Shown here one piece after another: positions 1 to 11,785 of a stretch of 64,000 nt of DNA (positions within the stretch are counted from its first letter, which is position 1; each line of letters begins with the position of its first letter). Origin of the DNA: Massilia solisilvae (lineage in GTDB: Bacteria; Pseudomonadota; Gammaproteobacteria; Burkholderiales; Burkholderiaceae_D). The notes under the pieces are model-generated. The model had not been told where the DNA came from. It saw only the letters and a list, made by a program, of their open reading frames with translations, and ran no database searches. Made by a program: the position numbers and the translations under genes. The DNA lies in the NCBI RefSeq assembly GCF_024753215.1, contig NZ_JANUGV010000001.1:1488001-1552000 (forward strand), read 5' to 3'.

Positions 1-1787
1 CCGCAAGCGGCGCAGGTGCCGGGGCTCAAGCCCTTTGCCGGCCTGCTCAAGCTGAACGACCCCGGCCTGCGCGGGCTGCTCAACGACTGGCTGCACAATG
101 TGTTCGTGGCCGACGATGCGGCCGCCGCGTTTGCCGGGCGTTCGCAGCTGCCGGCCGGCGCTTGCTTCGTCACGCGCCAGGGCCATGTCATCGCGCAGTC
201 GAGCGTGCGCTTTTATGCCGCCGACGCGGAGCAGGACGGCATGCTCGGCCGCCAGCACGAAATCGACAACATTTCGCGCCAGCTGCGCGCGCAGGCGCTG
301 CTGGCGGACGAGGCGCGCGCACGCGCCGTACGCGCCGACGCGGCCGTGGCCGACCTGTCGCGCCGCCTGCAGGAAGCGCGCGCGAAGGTCACGGGCCTGA
401 CCCAGCAAGTGCATGCGCTGCAGATCGACGTGGTCAAGCAGAGCGAGATCGAGGCGCGCTTCAACCAGCGCAGCACCCAGATCGATAGCGACCTGGCCGA
501 GATCGCCGCGCACGAGGCGGAGCAAAAGCAGATCCAGGCCGAGGCCGAAGCCGAGTTCGAACAGCTGGATATGGAGCTGGCCGAGCTGCAGGGCGCGCAC
601 GAGGACCGCCAGACCGAGTTCCTGCAGAAGGAACAGGCGCTGACCGACGCGCGCGACAAGCTGCGCGAGCTCGAACGCAGCGCGCAGGAGGCCGCGTTCG
701 CCGAGCGTTCGCAACGCAGCCGCATCGAGGAACTGCGGCGCAACATCGCCACCGCCAGCCAGCAGGCCGCGCAGGTCGCCGCCAGCATCGAGTCGGGCAA
801 ACAGGAACTGGAAGCGCTCGAATCGGGCAGCGCCAACGAGGGCCTGCAGGAACTGCTGGAGCGCCGCACGCAGCAGGAAAAGGCGCTGTCCGAGGCGCGC
901 CACGAACTGGACCAGATCACGCAGCAGCTGCGCCAGGCCGAAGAGTCGCGCATGGCGGCCGAACGCAGCCTGCAGCCGCAGCGCGACAAGATCACTGAAA
1001 TGCAGCTCAAGGAGCAGGCCGCGCGCCTGAACCAGGAGCAGTTTGCCGAGGCATTGGCGGCAACCGGCGCGGTCGAGGCCGAGCTGCTTGAGAAGCTCAA
1101 CCCGGACATGAAGCCGTCCTGGCTGCAGGGCGAGGTGACGCGCCTGACCAATGCGATTTCGGCGCTGGGCGCGGTCAACCTGGCCGCGGTCGACGAACTG
1201 GCCCAGGCCACCGAGCGCAAGCGCTTTCTCGACTCGCAGAACGCCGACCTGCAGGAGGCCATCGCCACGCTCGAGGATGCGATCGCGCGCATCGACAAGG
1301 AGACGCGCGACCTGCTGCAGGACACCTTCGATCGCGTCAACCAGCACTTCTCCGAGCTGTTCCCGATCCTGTTCGGCGGCGGCCAGGCCAAGCTGGTGAT
1401 GACCGGCGACGAGATCCTGGACGCTGGCGTGCAGGTGATGGCCCAGCCGCCGGGCAAGAAGAACGCCACCATCCACCTGCTGTCCGGCGGCGAGAAGGCG
1501 CTGACCGCGACGGCACTGGTGTTCTCGATGTTCCGCCTGAACCCGGCGCCGTTCTGCCTGCTCGACGAGGTGGACGCGCCGCTCGACGACGCCAATACCG
1601 AGCGTTTCTGCCGCATGGTCAAGCGCATGTCGGACCAGACCCAGTTCCTCTTCATCTCGCACAACAAGATCGCGATGGAGATGGCCAACCAATTGATTGG
1701 TGTGACGATGCAGGAGCAAGGTGTATCGCGCATCGTGGCGGTGGACATGGAGTCCGCCGCGAACTTCGCACAAGAGGCACAAGCAGC

Positions 1788-1791
<4 letters not shown>
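1..1791 (+). CDS. smc: Chromosome segregation protein SMC, C-terminal part (5' end outside window)
   Basis: SMC is the ATPase core of the bacterial condensin that compacts and helps segregate the nucleoid. The reading frame is open from base 1, so the N-terminal ATPase half and first coiled-coil arm lie upstream; 596 residues are visible. The first ~75 residues look like the end of the hinge domain (glycine-rich, ending in a VRFYAAD stretch). Then come ~330 residues of charged, Ala/Glu/Arg-rich coiled coil. The C-terminal ATPase lobe follows, with the ABC signature LSGGEK at about 1480-1497 and a Walker B segment LLDEVDAPLDD from about 1558. The TGA stop overlaps the zipA ATG (ATGA), so the two genes are translationally coupled. 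No sign of damage. Confidence 0.95.
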
Positions 1792-5274
<3,483 letters not shown>

Positions 5275-5293
5275 AAGAAAAAGGACAACACCA

Positions 5294-6183
<890 letters not shown>

Positions 6184-6187
<4 letters not shown>

Positions 6188-6720
6188 CTGTCCGCGAGAT
6201 CCTGAAGATGGGCGACCCGCGCCTGACGCGCGTGTCCGACAAGGTCGCCAGGTTCGGCACGCCCGAGCTGCACGCGCTGGTCGCTGACATGTTCGAGACC
6301 ATGCACGCGGCCAATGGGGCCGGGCTGGCCGCGCCGCAGATCGGCATCAATCTGCAGCTCGTGATCTTCGGGTTCAAGCACAACCAGCGCTATCCCGATG
6401 CGCCCGAGGTGCCCGAGACGGTGCTGATCAACCCGGTGCTGCGGCCGCTGTCGGACGAGATGGAAGAGGGCTTCGAGGGCTGCCTGTCGGTGCCCGGCCT
6501 GCGCGGCAGCGTGCCGCGCTACACGCGGCTGCATTACGAGGGCTTCGACCAGCACGGCAACTGGATCAGCCGCGACGCCGAGGGCTTTCACGCGCGCGTC
6601 GTGCAGCATGAGGTGGACCACCTGCTGGGCATCCTGTACCCGATGCGGATCAAGGACTTTTCCCGCTTCGGCTTTACCGACGTGCTGTTCCCCGACCAGG
6701 CGCCAGGAGACGACGATTGA
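6184..6720 (+). CDS. def: Peptide deformylase
   Basis: Removes the formyl group from the N-terminal methionine of nascent proteins. All three family motifs are present in this 178-residue protein: [18 protein letters not shown] (metal-binding Cys) and QHEVDHLLG (HExxH, two His ligands). The sequence around motif 2 ([14 protein letters not shown]) is the type seen in proteobacterial deformylases that are not next to fmt, so a second def gene beside fmt elsewhere in the genome is likely. It overlaps galU (ATGA) and the next gene (TTGA), so it sits inside a coupled string galU-def-6717. Confidence 0.96.
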
Positions 6721-7208
6721 ACCGATTGCTTGAGCGCGGCGCGGCCGCCTTGTTGTGCATCCTGGCCCCGCTGGCGCATGCGGGCGAGCCGTTCACCGCA
6801 ATCGAGGCCGAACCGAAGAGCGAGGTCTGGCTCGACAGCGGTTTTCTCACCGGGCACTTCAACCGCGACAAGGACCTGAACGGCGCCAACCGCGGGCTGG
6901 GCGCCGAGTATCGCTTCAGCGGCACGGCCTCGGCGGCGGCGGGCCGCTTCTACAACAGCGATCGCGCCTGGTCGAGCTATGCGGGCGTGATCTGGCAGCC
7001 CCTGGCGGTGGGCCCGGTGCGCCTGGGCGCGGCACTGGCGCTCTTCAATGGCTATCCGCACATGCGCGATGGCGGCTGGTTTCCGGCCGCGGTGCCCACC
7101 GCAACCGTCGAGTACCAGCGGGTTGGCGTGAACGTCGGCTTTGTTCCCAGCTACAAAGACCGGCTCTACGGAGGCATTTCGGTGCAGCTCAAGCTGAGGC
7201 TGTGGTAA
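6717..7208 (+). CDS. Small outer-membrane beta-barrel-like protein, possibly PagP-like
   Basis: 163 residues beginning with a Sec signal peptide ([22 protein letters not shown], cleavage after AHA). The mature part consists of alternating hydrophobic/polar strands and ends in aromatic-rich LKLRLW, as expected for a small outer-membrane barrel. The middle and C-terminal part (about residues 75-160) resembles lipid A palmitoyltransferase PagP in pattern: aromatic-Asp segment, [34 protein letters not shown]. The catalytic Asp-Ser pair of PagP is not obvious (NSDRAW here), so activity is doubtful. The start is TTG 6717 within the def stop (TTGA), supported by AGGAG at 6705-6709, 7 bases upstream. 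Confidence 0.7.
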   Translation: MNRLLERGAAALLCILAPLAHAGEPFTAIEAEPKSEVWLDSGFLTGHFNRDKDLNGANRGLGAEYRFSGTASAAAGRFYNSDRAWSSYAGVIWQPLAVGPVRLGAALALFNGYPHMRDGGWFPAAVPTATVEYQRVGVNVGFVPSYKDRLYGGISVQLKLRLW

Positions 7209-7260
7209 GTCCTGTAATGTAAATTGTTTCTTTTTTGTCGTTCAAGCATAACAATCGGGC

Positions 7261-7266
7261 TATAAT
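7261..7266 (+). promoter_or_regulatory. Perfect -10 box upstream of the KaiC-like signalling genes
   Basis: TATAAT at 7261-7266 lies 54 bases before the ATG at 7321. The -35 is weak: TTGTCG at 7235-7240 gives a long 20-base spacer. Flanking GGGC...GCCC bases make a small dyad around the -10. It probably starts the 7321-10586 transcript. Confidence 0.55.
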
Positions 7267-7320
7267 CGCCCGACTGTGTGGCCTATGGCTGCCCGGCCGT
7301 ACCATCTATTCTTTCCCCAC

Positions 7321-7740
7321 ATGGACAAACACGACGACAAGCGGCAGCAACTGCTCGTTGCAATGACGGCGAGCTGCGGCGCGAGCACCCGCGATGGCAC
7401 GCTCTCGCTGCTGCAACCATGGTCGCGCCTTGCGCGCCACCTCAGCCCGCTCATCGGGGAGAGCGGCTTCTGCGCCCTGTTCGGCAGGGCGGCACGGCTC
7501 GTATCGGCGCGCTTCGACTGGGTCGCCGGTCCCTCTTTCAAGACGATCGAGTCGCTGCTTGGGGCGCTGGGCGAGCGCCTGGCCAGCGTCGGCGCCGAGC
7601 AGGCGCGCGCCGCCAACACGGCCCTACTCGACACTTTCACCCGGCTGCTCGCCGACCTCATTGGCGAAGCGTTGACGATCCGCCTTTTACACTCGGCTGC
7701 GCTAAGCACGGGTGAGCAGAATGCACAGGAGCAGAAGTAA
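7321..7740 (+). CDS. Small helical protein of unknown function preceding a KaiC-like ATPase
   Basis: 139 residues, not recognised as a known family. The sequence looks all-helical: a polar N-terminus (MDKHDDKRQQLLVAM), a middle with LQPWSRLARHLSPLIGESGF and then two long amphipathic helices (SLLGALGERLASV; AANTALLDTFTRLLADLIGEAL). There is no signal peptide, membrane segment or Cys/His metal site. The TAA is immediately followed by the ATG of the KaiC-like gene, so the two are almost certainly coexpressed. No start has a clear ribosome binding site: GTG 7276 and ATG 7285 are in-frame alternatives, but 7276 would be nearly leaderless relative to the -10 at 7261. A partner or regulator of the ATPase or kinase is inferred from context only. 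Confidence 0.7.
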   Translation: MDKHDDKRQQLLVAMTASCGASTRDGTLSLLQPWSRLARHLSPLIGESGFCALFGRAARLVSARFDWVAGPSFKTIESLLGALGERLASVGAEQARAANTALLDTFTRLLADLIGEALTIRLLHSAALSTGEQNAQEQK

Positions 7741-9207
7741 ATGACCGACAAAGTAATGCTGCGAACCTTGAACACAGGCGTGCCCGGTCTCGATCTGCTG
7801 CTCGGCGGGGGACTGATCGAGTTCTCTTTCAACCTGATCGCGGGCTCGCCCGGCTGCGGCAAGACCACGCTGGCGCACCAGATCATGTTCTCGCTGGCCG
7901 GTCCCGACTGCCGCGCGCTGTTCTTCACCGTGCTCGGCGAGCCGCCGCTCAAGATGCTGCGCTACCAGCAGCAGTTCGGTTTCTTCGACCTGGACAAGGT
8001 CGGCAGCTCGATCCGCTACATCAACCTGGCCGAGGACCTGCGCGCAGGTGACTTCTCCGGCGTGCTGGAACGGATCATGAAGGAGGTGGAGGACTTTTCG
8101 CCGTCGCTGGTGTTCGTCGACTCGTTCCGCTCGGTGGTGCAGACTGCCAAGGGCGGGCTGGAAGGCGTGGCCGACCTGCAGGCTTTCGTCCAGGAGCTGG
8201 GTACGCGCATGACGAGCTGGCAGGCCACCACCTTCCTGATCGGGGAATACACCCAGTCCGATGCCGAGGCCAACCCGATCATGACGGTGGCCGACGGCAT
8301 GATCGCGCTGTCCCAGTGGCAGGAACAGAACTCGGTGGTGCGCAAGATCCGCGTGGTGAAGATGCGCGGCCAGGCCCACATGGCGGGCTGGCATCCGCTG
8401 CGCATTACCGACGACGGTTTGCGCATCTATCCGCGCCTGCTGCCGCCGCTGGCCGACGACCGCGTACCCGGCGCTTGCATCGAGCGCGAGCCACGCCGCA
8501 TCTCGACCGGTGTGCCGGACCTCGACCAGCTGCTGTGCGGCGGCCTGCCACAGGGGCACACCGCGCTGGTGGTCGGCCCGACCGGAACCGGCAAGACCAT
8601 CCTTGGCACCCGCTTCCTGCAGGAGGGCGTGCAGCAGGGCGAGAAAGGCGTGGCCATGCTGTTCGAAAAGGGCACCGCCCGCCTGCGCAATGCACAGCTG
8701 GCGGAAATGGTCCAGGCGGGGCAGGTGCGCGTGATCGAAAGCCGCTCGCTCGACCTGACCGTGGAGGAGCTGCTCGACGACCTGGTCTGCGCCATCGCCG
8801 AGACCGGCGCCACGCGCGTGGTGATCGATTCGCTGTCCGAGTTCGGGCTGTACCTGGCGCCGGAGGTGCGCGGCGACTTCCGGCGCGCCGTGTTCCGCGT
8901 GCTGGCCTCGCTGGCCAAGGGCGGCGTGACCGCAATCGTCACTGTCGGCATGGAAGACCGCTTTACCGACATGCGTTTTTCGTTTGATGACATCTCGTTC
9001 CTCACCGATGCGGTGATCGCCATGCGCTACGCGGAAGTCGAGGGGCGCTTGTGCAAGCTCGTCTCGGTGGTCAAGGTGCGCGGCAGCGCGCACAGCAACG
9101 AGCTGCGCGAATACCGCATCACCGACCAGGGCATCGAGATCGGCGTGCGCCCTGGCTACACCGGGCTGCTGTCAGGCTCGCCAACCAGGACCGGCGACGG
9201 CCATTGA
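7741..9207 (+). CDS. KaiC-like double-domain ATPase
   Basis: 488 residues with two tandem RecA/KaiC-type ATPase domains. Domain CI has a Walker A GSPGCGKT (35-42) and Walker B LVFVDS (123-128); CII has GPTGTGKT (279-286) and RVVIDS (359-364). Aligned by eye with cyanobacterial KaiC, the catalytic glutamate pair is reduced to one Glu per domain (E67; E309). In the CII phosphorylation segment the Ser431 equivalent is kept (S419), but the Thr432 equivalent is Phe (F420). Such KaiC homologues outside cyanobacteria are usually tied to two-component signalling rather than proven clocks. No kaiA or kaiB is nearby. It follows the helical protein without a gap and its TGA abuts the kinase gene. Confidence 0.9.
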   Translation: MTDKVMLRTLNTGVPGLDLLLGGGLIEFSFNLIAGSPGCGKTTLAHQIMFSLAGPDCRALFFTVLGEPPLKMLRYQQQFGFFDLDKVGSSIRYINLAEDLRAGDFSGVLERIMKEVEDFSPSLVFVDSFRSVVQTAKGGLEGVADLQAFVQELGTRMTSWQATTFLIGEYTQSDAEANPIMTVADGMIALSQWQEQNSVVRKIRVVKMRGQAHMAGWHPLRITDDGLRIYPRLLPPLADDRVPGACIEREPRRISTGVPDLDQLLCGGLPQGHTALVVGPTGTGKTILGTRFLQEGVQQGEKGVAMLFEKGTARLRNAQLAEMVQAGQVRVIESRSLDLTVEELLDDLVCAIAETGATRVVIDSLSEFGLYLAPEVRGDFRRAVFRVLASLAKGGVTAIVTVGMEDRFTDMRFSFDDISFLTDAVIAMRYAEVEGRLCKLVSVVKVRGSAHSNELREYRITDQGIEIGVRPGYTGLLSGSPTRTGDGH

Positions 9208-9215
9208 GAGAAGGC

Positions 9216-10586
9216 ATGGGACACGTGAACGACGAAGACTCCGGCTCGCAACAGCGCGTCCCTGCCGGCTCCAGAGGGGAGCCACCGCAATCGCATGCCG
9301 CGCTGCGCGCGCAGGTCGAATCGCTCCAGCAGGAGCTGGCAGTCTTGCGCGTGGTGGCGCGCGAAAAGGCGGAACTGGAACTGACGGCCGCCCAGCTGCG
9401 CGAGGCGAACCAGAACCTGGTGCTGGCCACCGTCACCGCCCAGAGCGGGCGCGACGATGCCGAGGAAGCCAACCGGCGCCAGACCGAGTTCCTGGCCATG
9501 CTCGCGCACGAGTTGCGCAATCCGCTCGCGCCGATCGGCACCGCGGCCGCGCTGCTGCCGCGCACTGCCGGCGACGATGCCAGGGCGCTGGAGCTGGCAC
9601 AGGTAATCGGCCGCCAGGTCGCGCACATGGCTCACCTGCTGGACGACCTGCTGGATGCGGCGCGCATCAGCAGCGGCAAGATCACGCTGTCGCTGCAGAG
9701 CGTGCGGCTGGATCAGGTGATCGAGCAGGCCGTGGAAACGGTGGCCCCGCGCGTGCGCGAGCGCGCGCAGGAGCTCGCGCTGACGCTGCCGCGCGAGCCG
9801 CTGGTGCTGCACGGGGACAGGGTCAGGCTGACCCAGGTCTTCACCAACCTGCTGTCCAACGCCTCCAAATACACTCCCGAGGGCGGCACGATCCGGCTAA
9901 CTGCCGTGGCCGATGCCGAGCAGGCGGTGGTCACGGTGCAGGACAACGGCACGGGCATCGCGCCCGGGTTCATGCCGCACGTGTTCGACCTGTTCACGCA
10001 AGGGCCGCGCGCGCTGGCGCGCACGGAGGGCGGCCTGGGCGTGGGCCTGAACGTGGTGCGCAACCTGGTCGGCATGCACGGCGGCCGGATCGACGCCTAC
10101 AGCGCGGGGGAAGGGGAGGGCAGCCTGTTCACGGTGACGCTGCCGCTGCCCGAAGGCACGCTCGCGCCGCCGCGCGAGGCGCGCACCGTGCGGCGTGGGC
10201 GCGCTGCGCCGCTGCGCCTGCTGCTGGTGGAGGACAACCGTGACGCCTGCGAGACGCTGAGCCACCTGTTGGCGCTGGAAGGGCATGAGGTGCAAGTGGC
10301 TTACGACGGCAAGGCCGGGCTGGCCGCAGCCACCGGCGGCGAGTTCGACGCGCTGCTGTGCGACATCGGACTGCCAGGCCTGGACGGGCTGGAACTGATC
10401 GCGTGCCTGCGCCGCGCGCGCGGCGGCAAGCCGCTCTACGCGGTTGCGCTGTCCGGCTACTGCCAGGCCGAGGACCGCAGCCGCGCGCTGGCCGCGGGTT
10501 TTGACGAGTATTGCGTCAAGCCGGTGAACACCGAGGCCTTGCTCGGCCTGCTGGGATCGCGCGGGCGCGCGGCGGCTCCCGGCTGA
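9216..10586 (+). CDS. Hybrid sensor histidine kinase with C-terminal receiver domain
   Basis: 456 residues. An N-terminal coiled coil (about 25-90) leads directly into HisKA (MLAHELRNPLAPIG, phospho-acceptor H98) and HATPase_c (N box NLLSNASKY, G1 DNGTGIAPG, G2 GGLGVGLN). A C-terminal receiver follows (LLLVEDNRD, acceptor D383 in CDIGLPGLDG, Lys in VKPVN). There is no membrane segment or recognisable sensor domain, so input probably comes from a cytoplasmic partner; the adjacent KaiC-like ATPase is the obvious candidate. The start is uncertain: ATG 9216 is close behind AGAAGG (9208-9213), GTG 9225 has better spacing and TTG 9204 would overlap the upstream TGA. Confidence 0.92.
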   Translation: MGHVNDEDSGSQQRVPAGSRGEPPQSHAALRAQVESLQQELAVLRVVAREKAELELTAAQLREANQNLVLATVTAQSGRDDAEEANRRQTEFLAMLAHELRNPLAPIGTAAALLPRTAGDDARALELAQVIGRQVAHMAHLLDDLLDAARISSGKITLSLQSVRLDQVIEQAVETVAPRVRERAQELALTLPREPLVLHGDRVRLTQVFTNLLSNASKYTPEGGTIRLTAVADAEQAVVTVQDNGTGIAPGFMPHVFDLFTQGPRALARTEGGLGVGLNVVRNLVGMHGGRIDAYSAGEGEGSLFTVTLPLPEGTLAPPREARTVRRGRAAPLRLLLVEDNRDACETLSHLLALEGHEVQVAYDGKAGLAAATGGEFDALLCDIGLPGLDGLELIACLRRARGGKPLYAVALSGYCQAEDRSRALAAGFDEYCVKPVNTEALLGLLGSRGRAAAPG

Positions 10587-10604
10587 CCTCAGGCGGGAGC
10601 CGCC
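10571..10604. terminator. Long perfect hairpin between convergent genes
   Basis: GGCGGCTCCCG (10571-10581) pairs exactly with CGGGAGCCGCC (10594-10604) around a 12-base loop. The hairpin spans the stop codons of the histidine kinase (+) and the EamA gene (-), which are only two bases apart. There is no U-run, so it may act as a bidirectional barrier or stabilise 3' ends rather than as a classic intrinsic terminator. Confidence 0.5.
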
Positions 10605-11518
10605 GCCGGGGTGCGGTGGGCCGCGGTGCACGACAGCACCCCCGCCACCAGCAGCGCCACCGCCGCCAGCTCCGCCGGCGCGGGCGCGCGCCCTTCCCAG
10701 ATAAAGCCGTACAAGAGCGCAAACAGCGTCTCGAACAAAATCATCTGCCCGGTCATCGTCAGCGGCAGCAGGCGGCTGGCGCGGTTCCAGAAGGCGTTGC
10801 CGAGCACCGAGGCGCAGATCGCCACGCCGGTCACGATGGCGCCGAAATACAGCCATTCGTTGGCGCCGTGCGCGCGCGGCGCCAATGCGAAGGCAGGGAC
10901 GGCGAGCAGCAGCGATTCGGCGCCGGTGACCACGCCGGTCAGCAGGCTCCATTCATGCGACGTCACATGGTCCAGCCGCCCGAGCCAGCGGCTGTTCTGT
11001 ACCGCGTACACGGTCCACGAAGCCAGCGCGCCCAGCGCGCACAGCAGGCCTTCGAGCGAGCCTTCGCTTGACGCTTGCAGCGAGTGCCAGCCGATGCACA
11101 CCATGCCGGCGGAGGACAGCATCAGCGAGGGCAGCAGGCGCGCAAACGGCACCGCGCCGTGCTCGCGGCTGGCGACGATGGTCACCGTCACCGGCAAAAA
11201 GCCGACGATCAGCGAGGTCATCGCAATGCCGCCGGTCTGCACGGCGCGCGCCAGCAGCACGAAGTACAGGATGTTGCCCCAGAAGCTGAGCCAGGCAAGG
11301 GCGCGCCATTCGGTGCGGGTCAACACGCGCGCCAGGCGCGGCCATGCGGGAGCGATGAGCGCCACCGACAGCAGGCCGTAGGCGAGGTAGCGGCCGGCCG
11401 ACAGCTGCAACGGGGTAAAGCCTTTTGCCAGTGCGGGCGCAAGGAAAACCAGGCCCCAGAATGCGCCGGCCACGGCGCCGCAGCCGATGCCGAGCCAGGT
11501 GTTTTTTGAAACTGTCAC
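10589..11518 (-). CDS. EamA/DMT-superfamily transporter
   Basis: 309-residue inner-membrane protein with about ten hydrophobic helices arranged as two EamA repeats; the first begins LGIGCGAVAGAFWGLVFLAP and the second LEGLLCALGALASWTVYAVQ. The family exports metabolites or amino acids; the substrate cannot be told from the sequence. The start is GTG at 11518-11516 (GTGACAGTTTC). It converges on the histidine kinase gene with a shared hairpin. No adjacent regulator suggests a substrate. Confidence 0.85.
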   Translation of the reverse strand: MTVSKNTWLGIGCGAVAGAFWGLVFLAPALAKGFTPLQLSAGRYLAYGLLSVALIAPAWPRLARVLTRTEWRALAWLSFWGNILYFVLLARAVQTGGIAMTSLIVGFLPVTVTIVASREHGAVPFARLLPSLMLSSAGMVCIGWHSLQASSEGSLEGLLCALGALASWTVYAVQNSRWLGRLDHVTSHEWSLLTGVVTGAESLLLAVPAFALAPRAHGANEWLYFGAIVTGVAICASVLGNAFWNRASRLLPLTMTGQMILFETLFALLYGFIWEGRAPAPAELAAVALLVAGVLSCTAAHRTPAAAPA

Positions 11519-11695
11519 GTACGCGAATCTCCAGAAATCGCCGGTCTGTCCTCACCTGGCGAAATCGTGTTGAGATCTGCTGCAGTTCGGCCTGTAACGC
11601 GGGCTGGCAAAAAGTGTATCAGAGGGCGCGCACGTTTGCTGGCCGCGGATCAGGCACTTGGGGCGCCGGCTACCGTGCCACGGACACGCCGGCGT

Positions 11696-11782
11696 TCCCT
11701 GGTACCGCGGGCCGAGCTCCTCGCCAGTGAACTGCACCTTGCGCACGTTGATCGAGCCGGGCTGGCCGAGGATCCTGAGCAT
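11696..11782 (-). pseudogene. Remnant of a glutathione S-transferase gene (N-terminal ~29 codons)
   Basis: Directly after the DUF885 stop, on the same strand, an ATG opens a frame reading MLRILGQPGSINVRKVQFTG and EELGPRY. This is the characteristic N-terminus of bacterial glutathione S-transferases (first strand, SxNxRKV helix). Family likeness stops after about 29 residues and the frame then runs through unrelated sequence to about 11552 without a thioredoxin-fold continuation or C-terminal helical domain. I read it as the 5' stump of a deleted GST gene. The rest of the 11519-11785 gap shows nothing else recognisable. Confidence 0.6.
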
Positions 11783-11785
11783 GGA

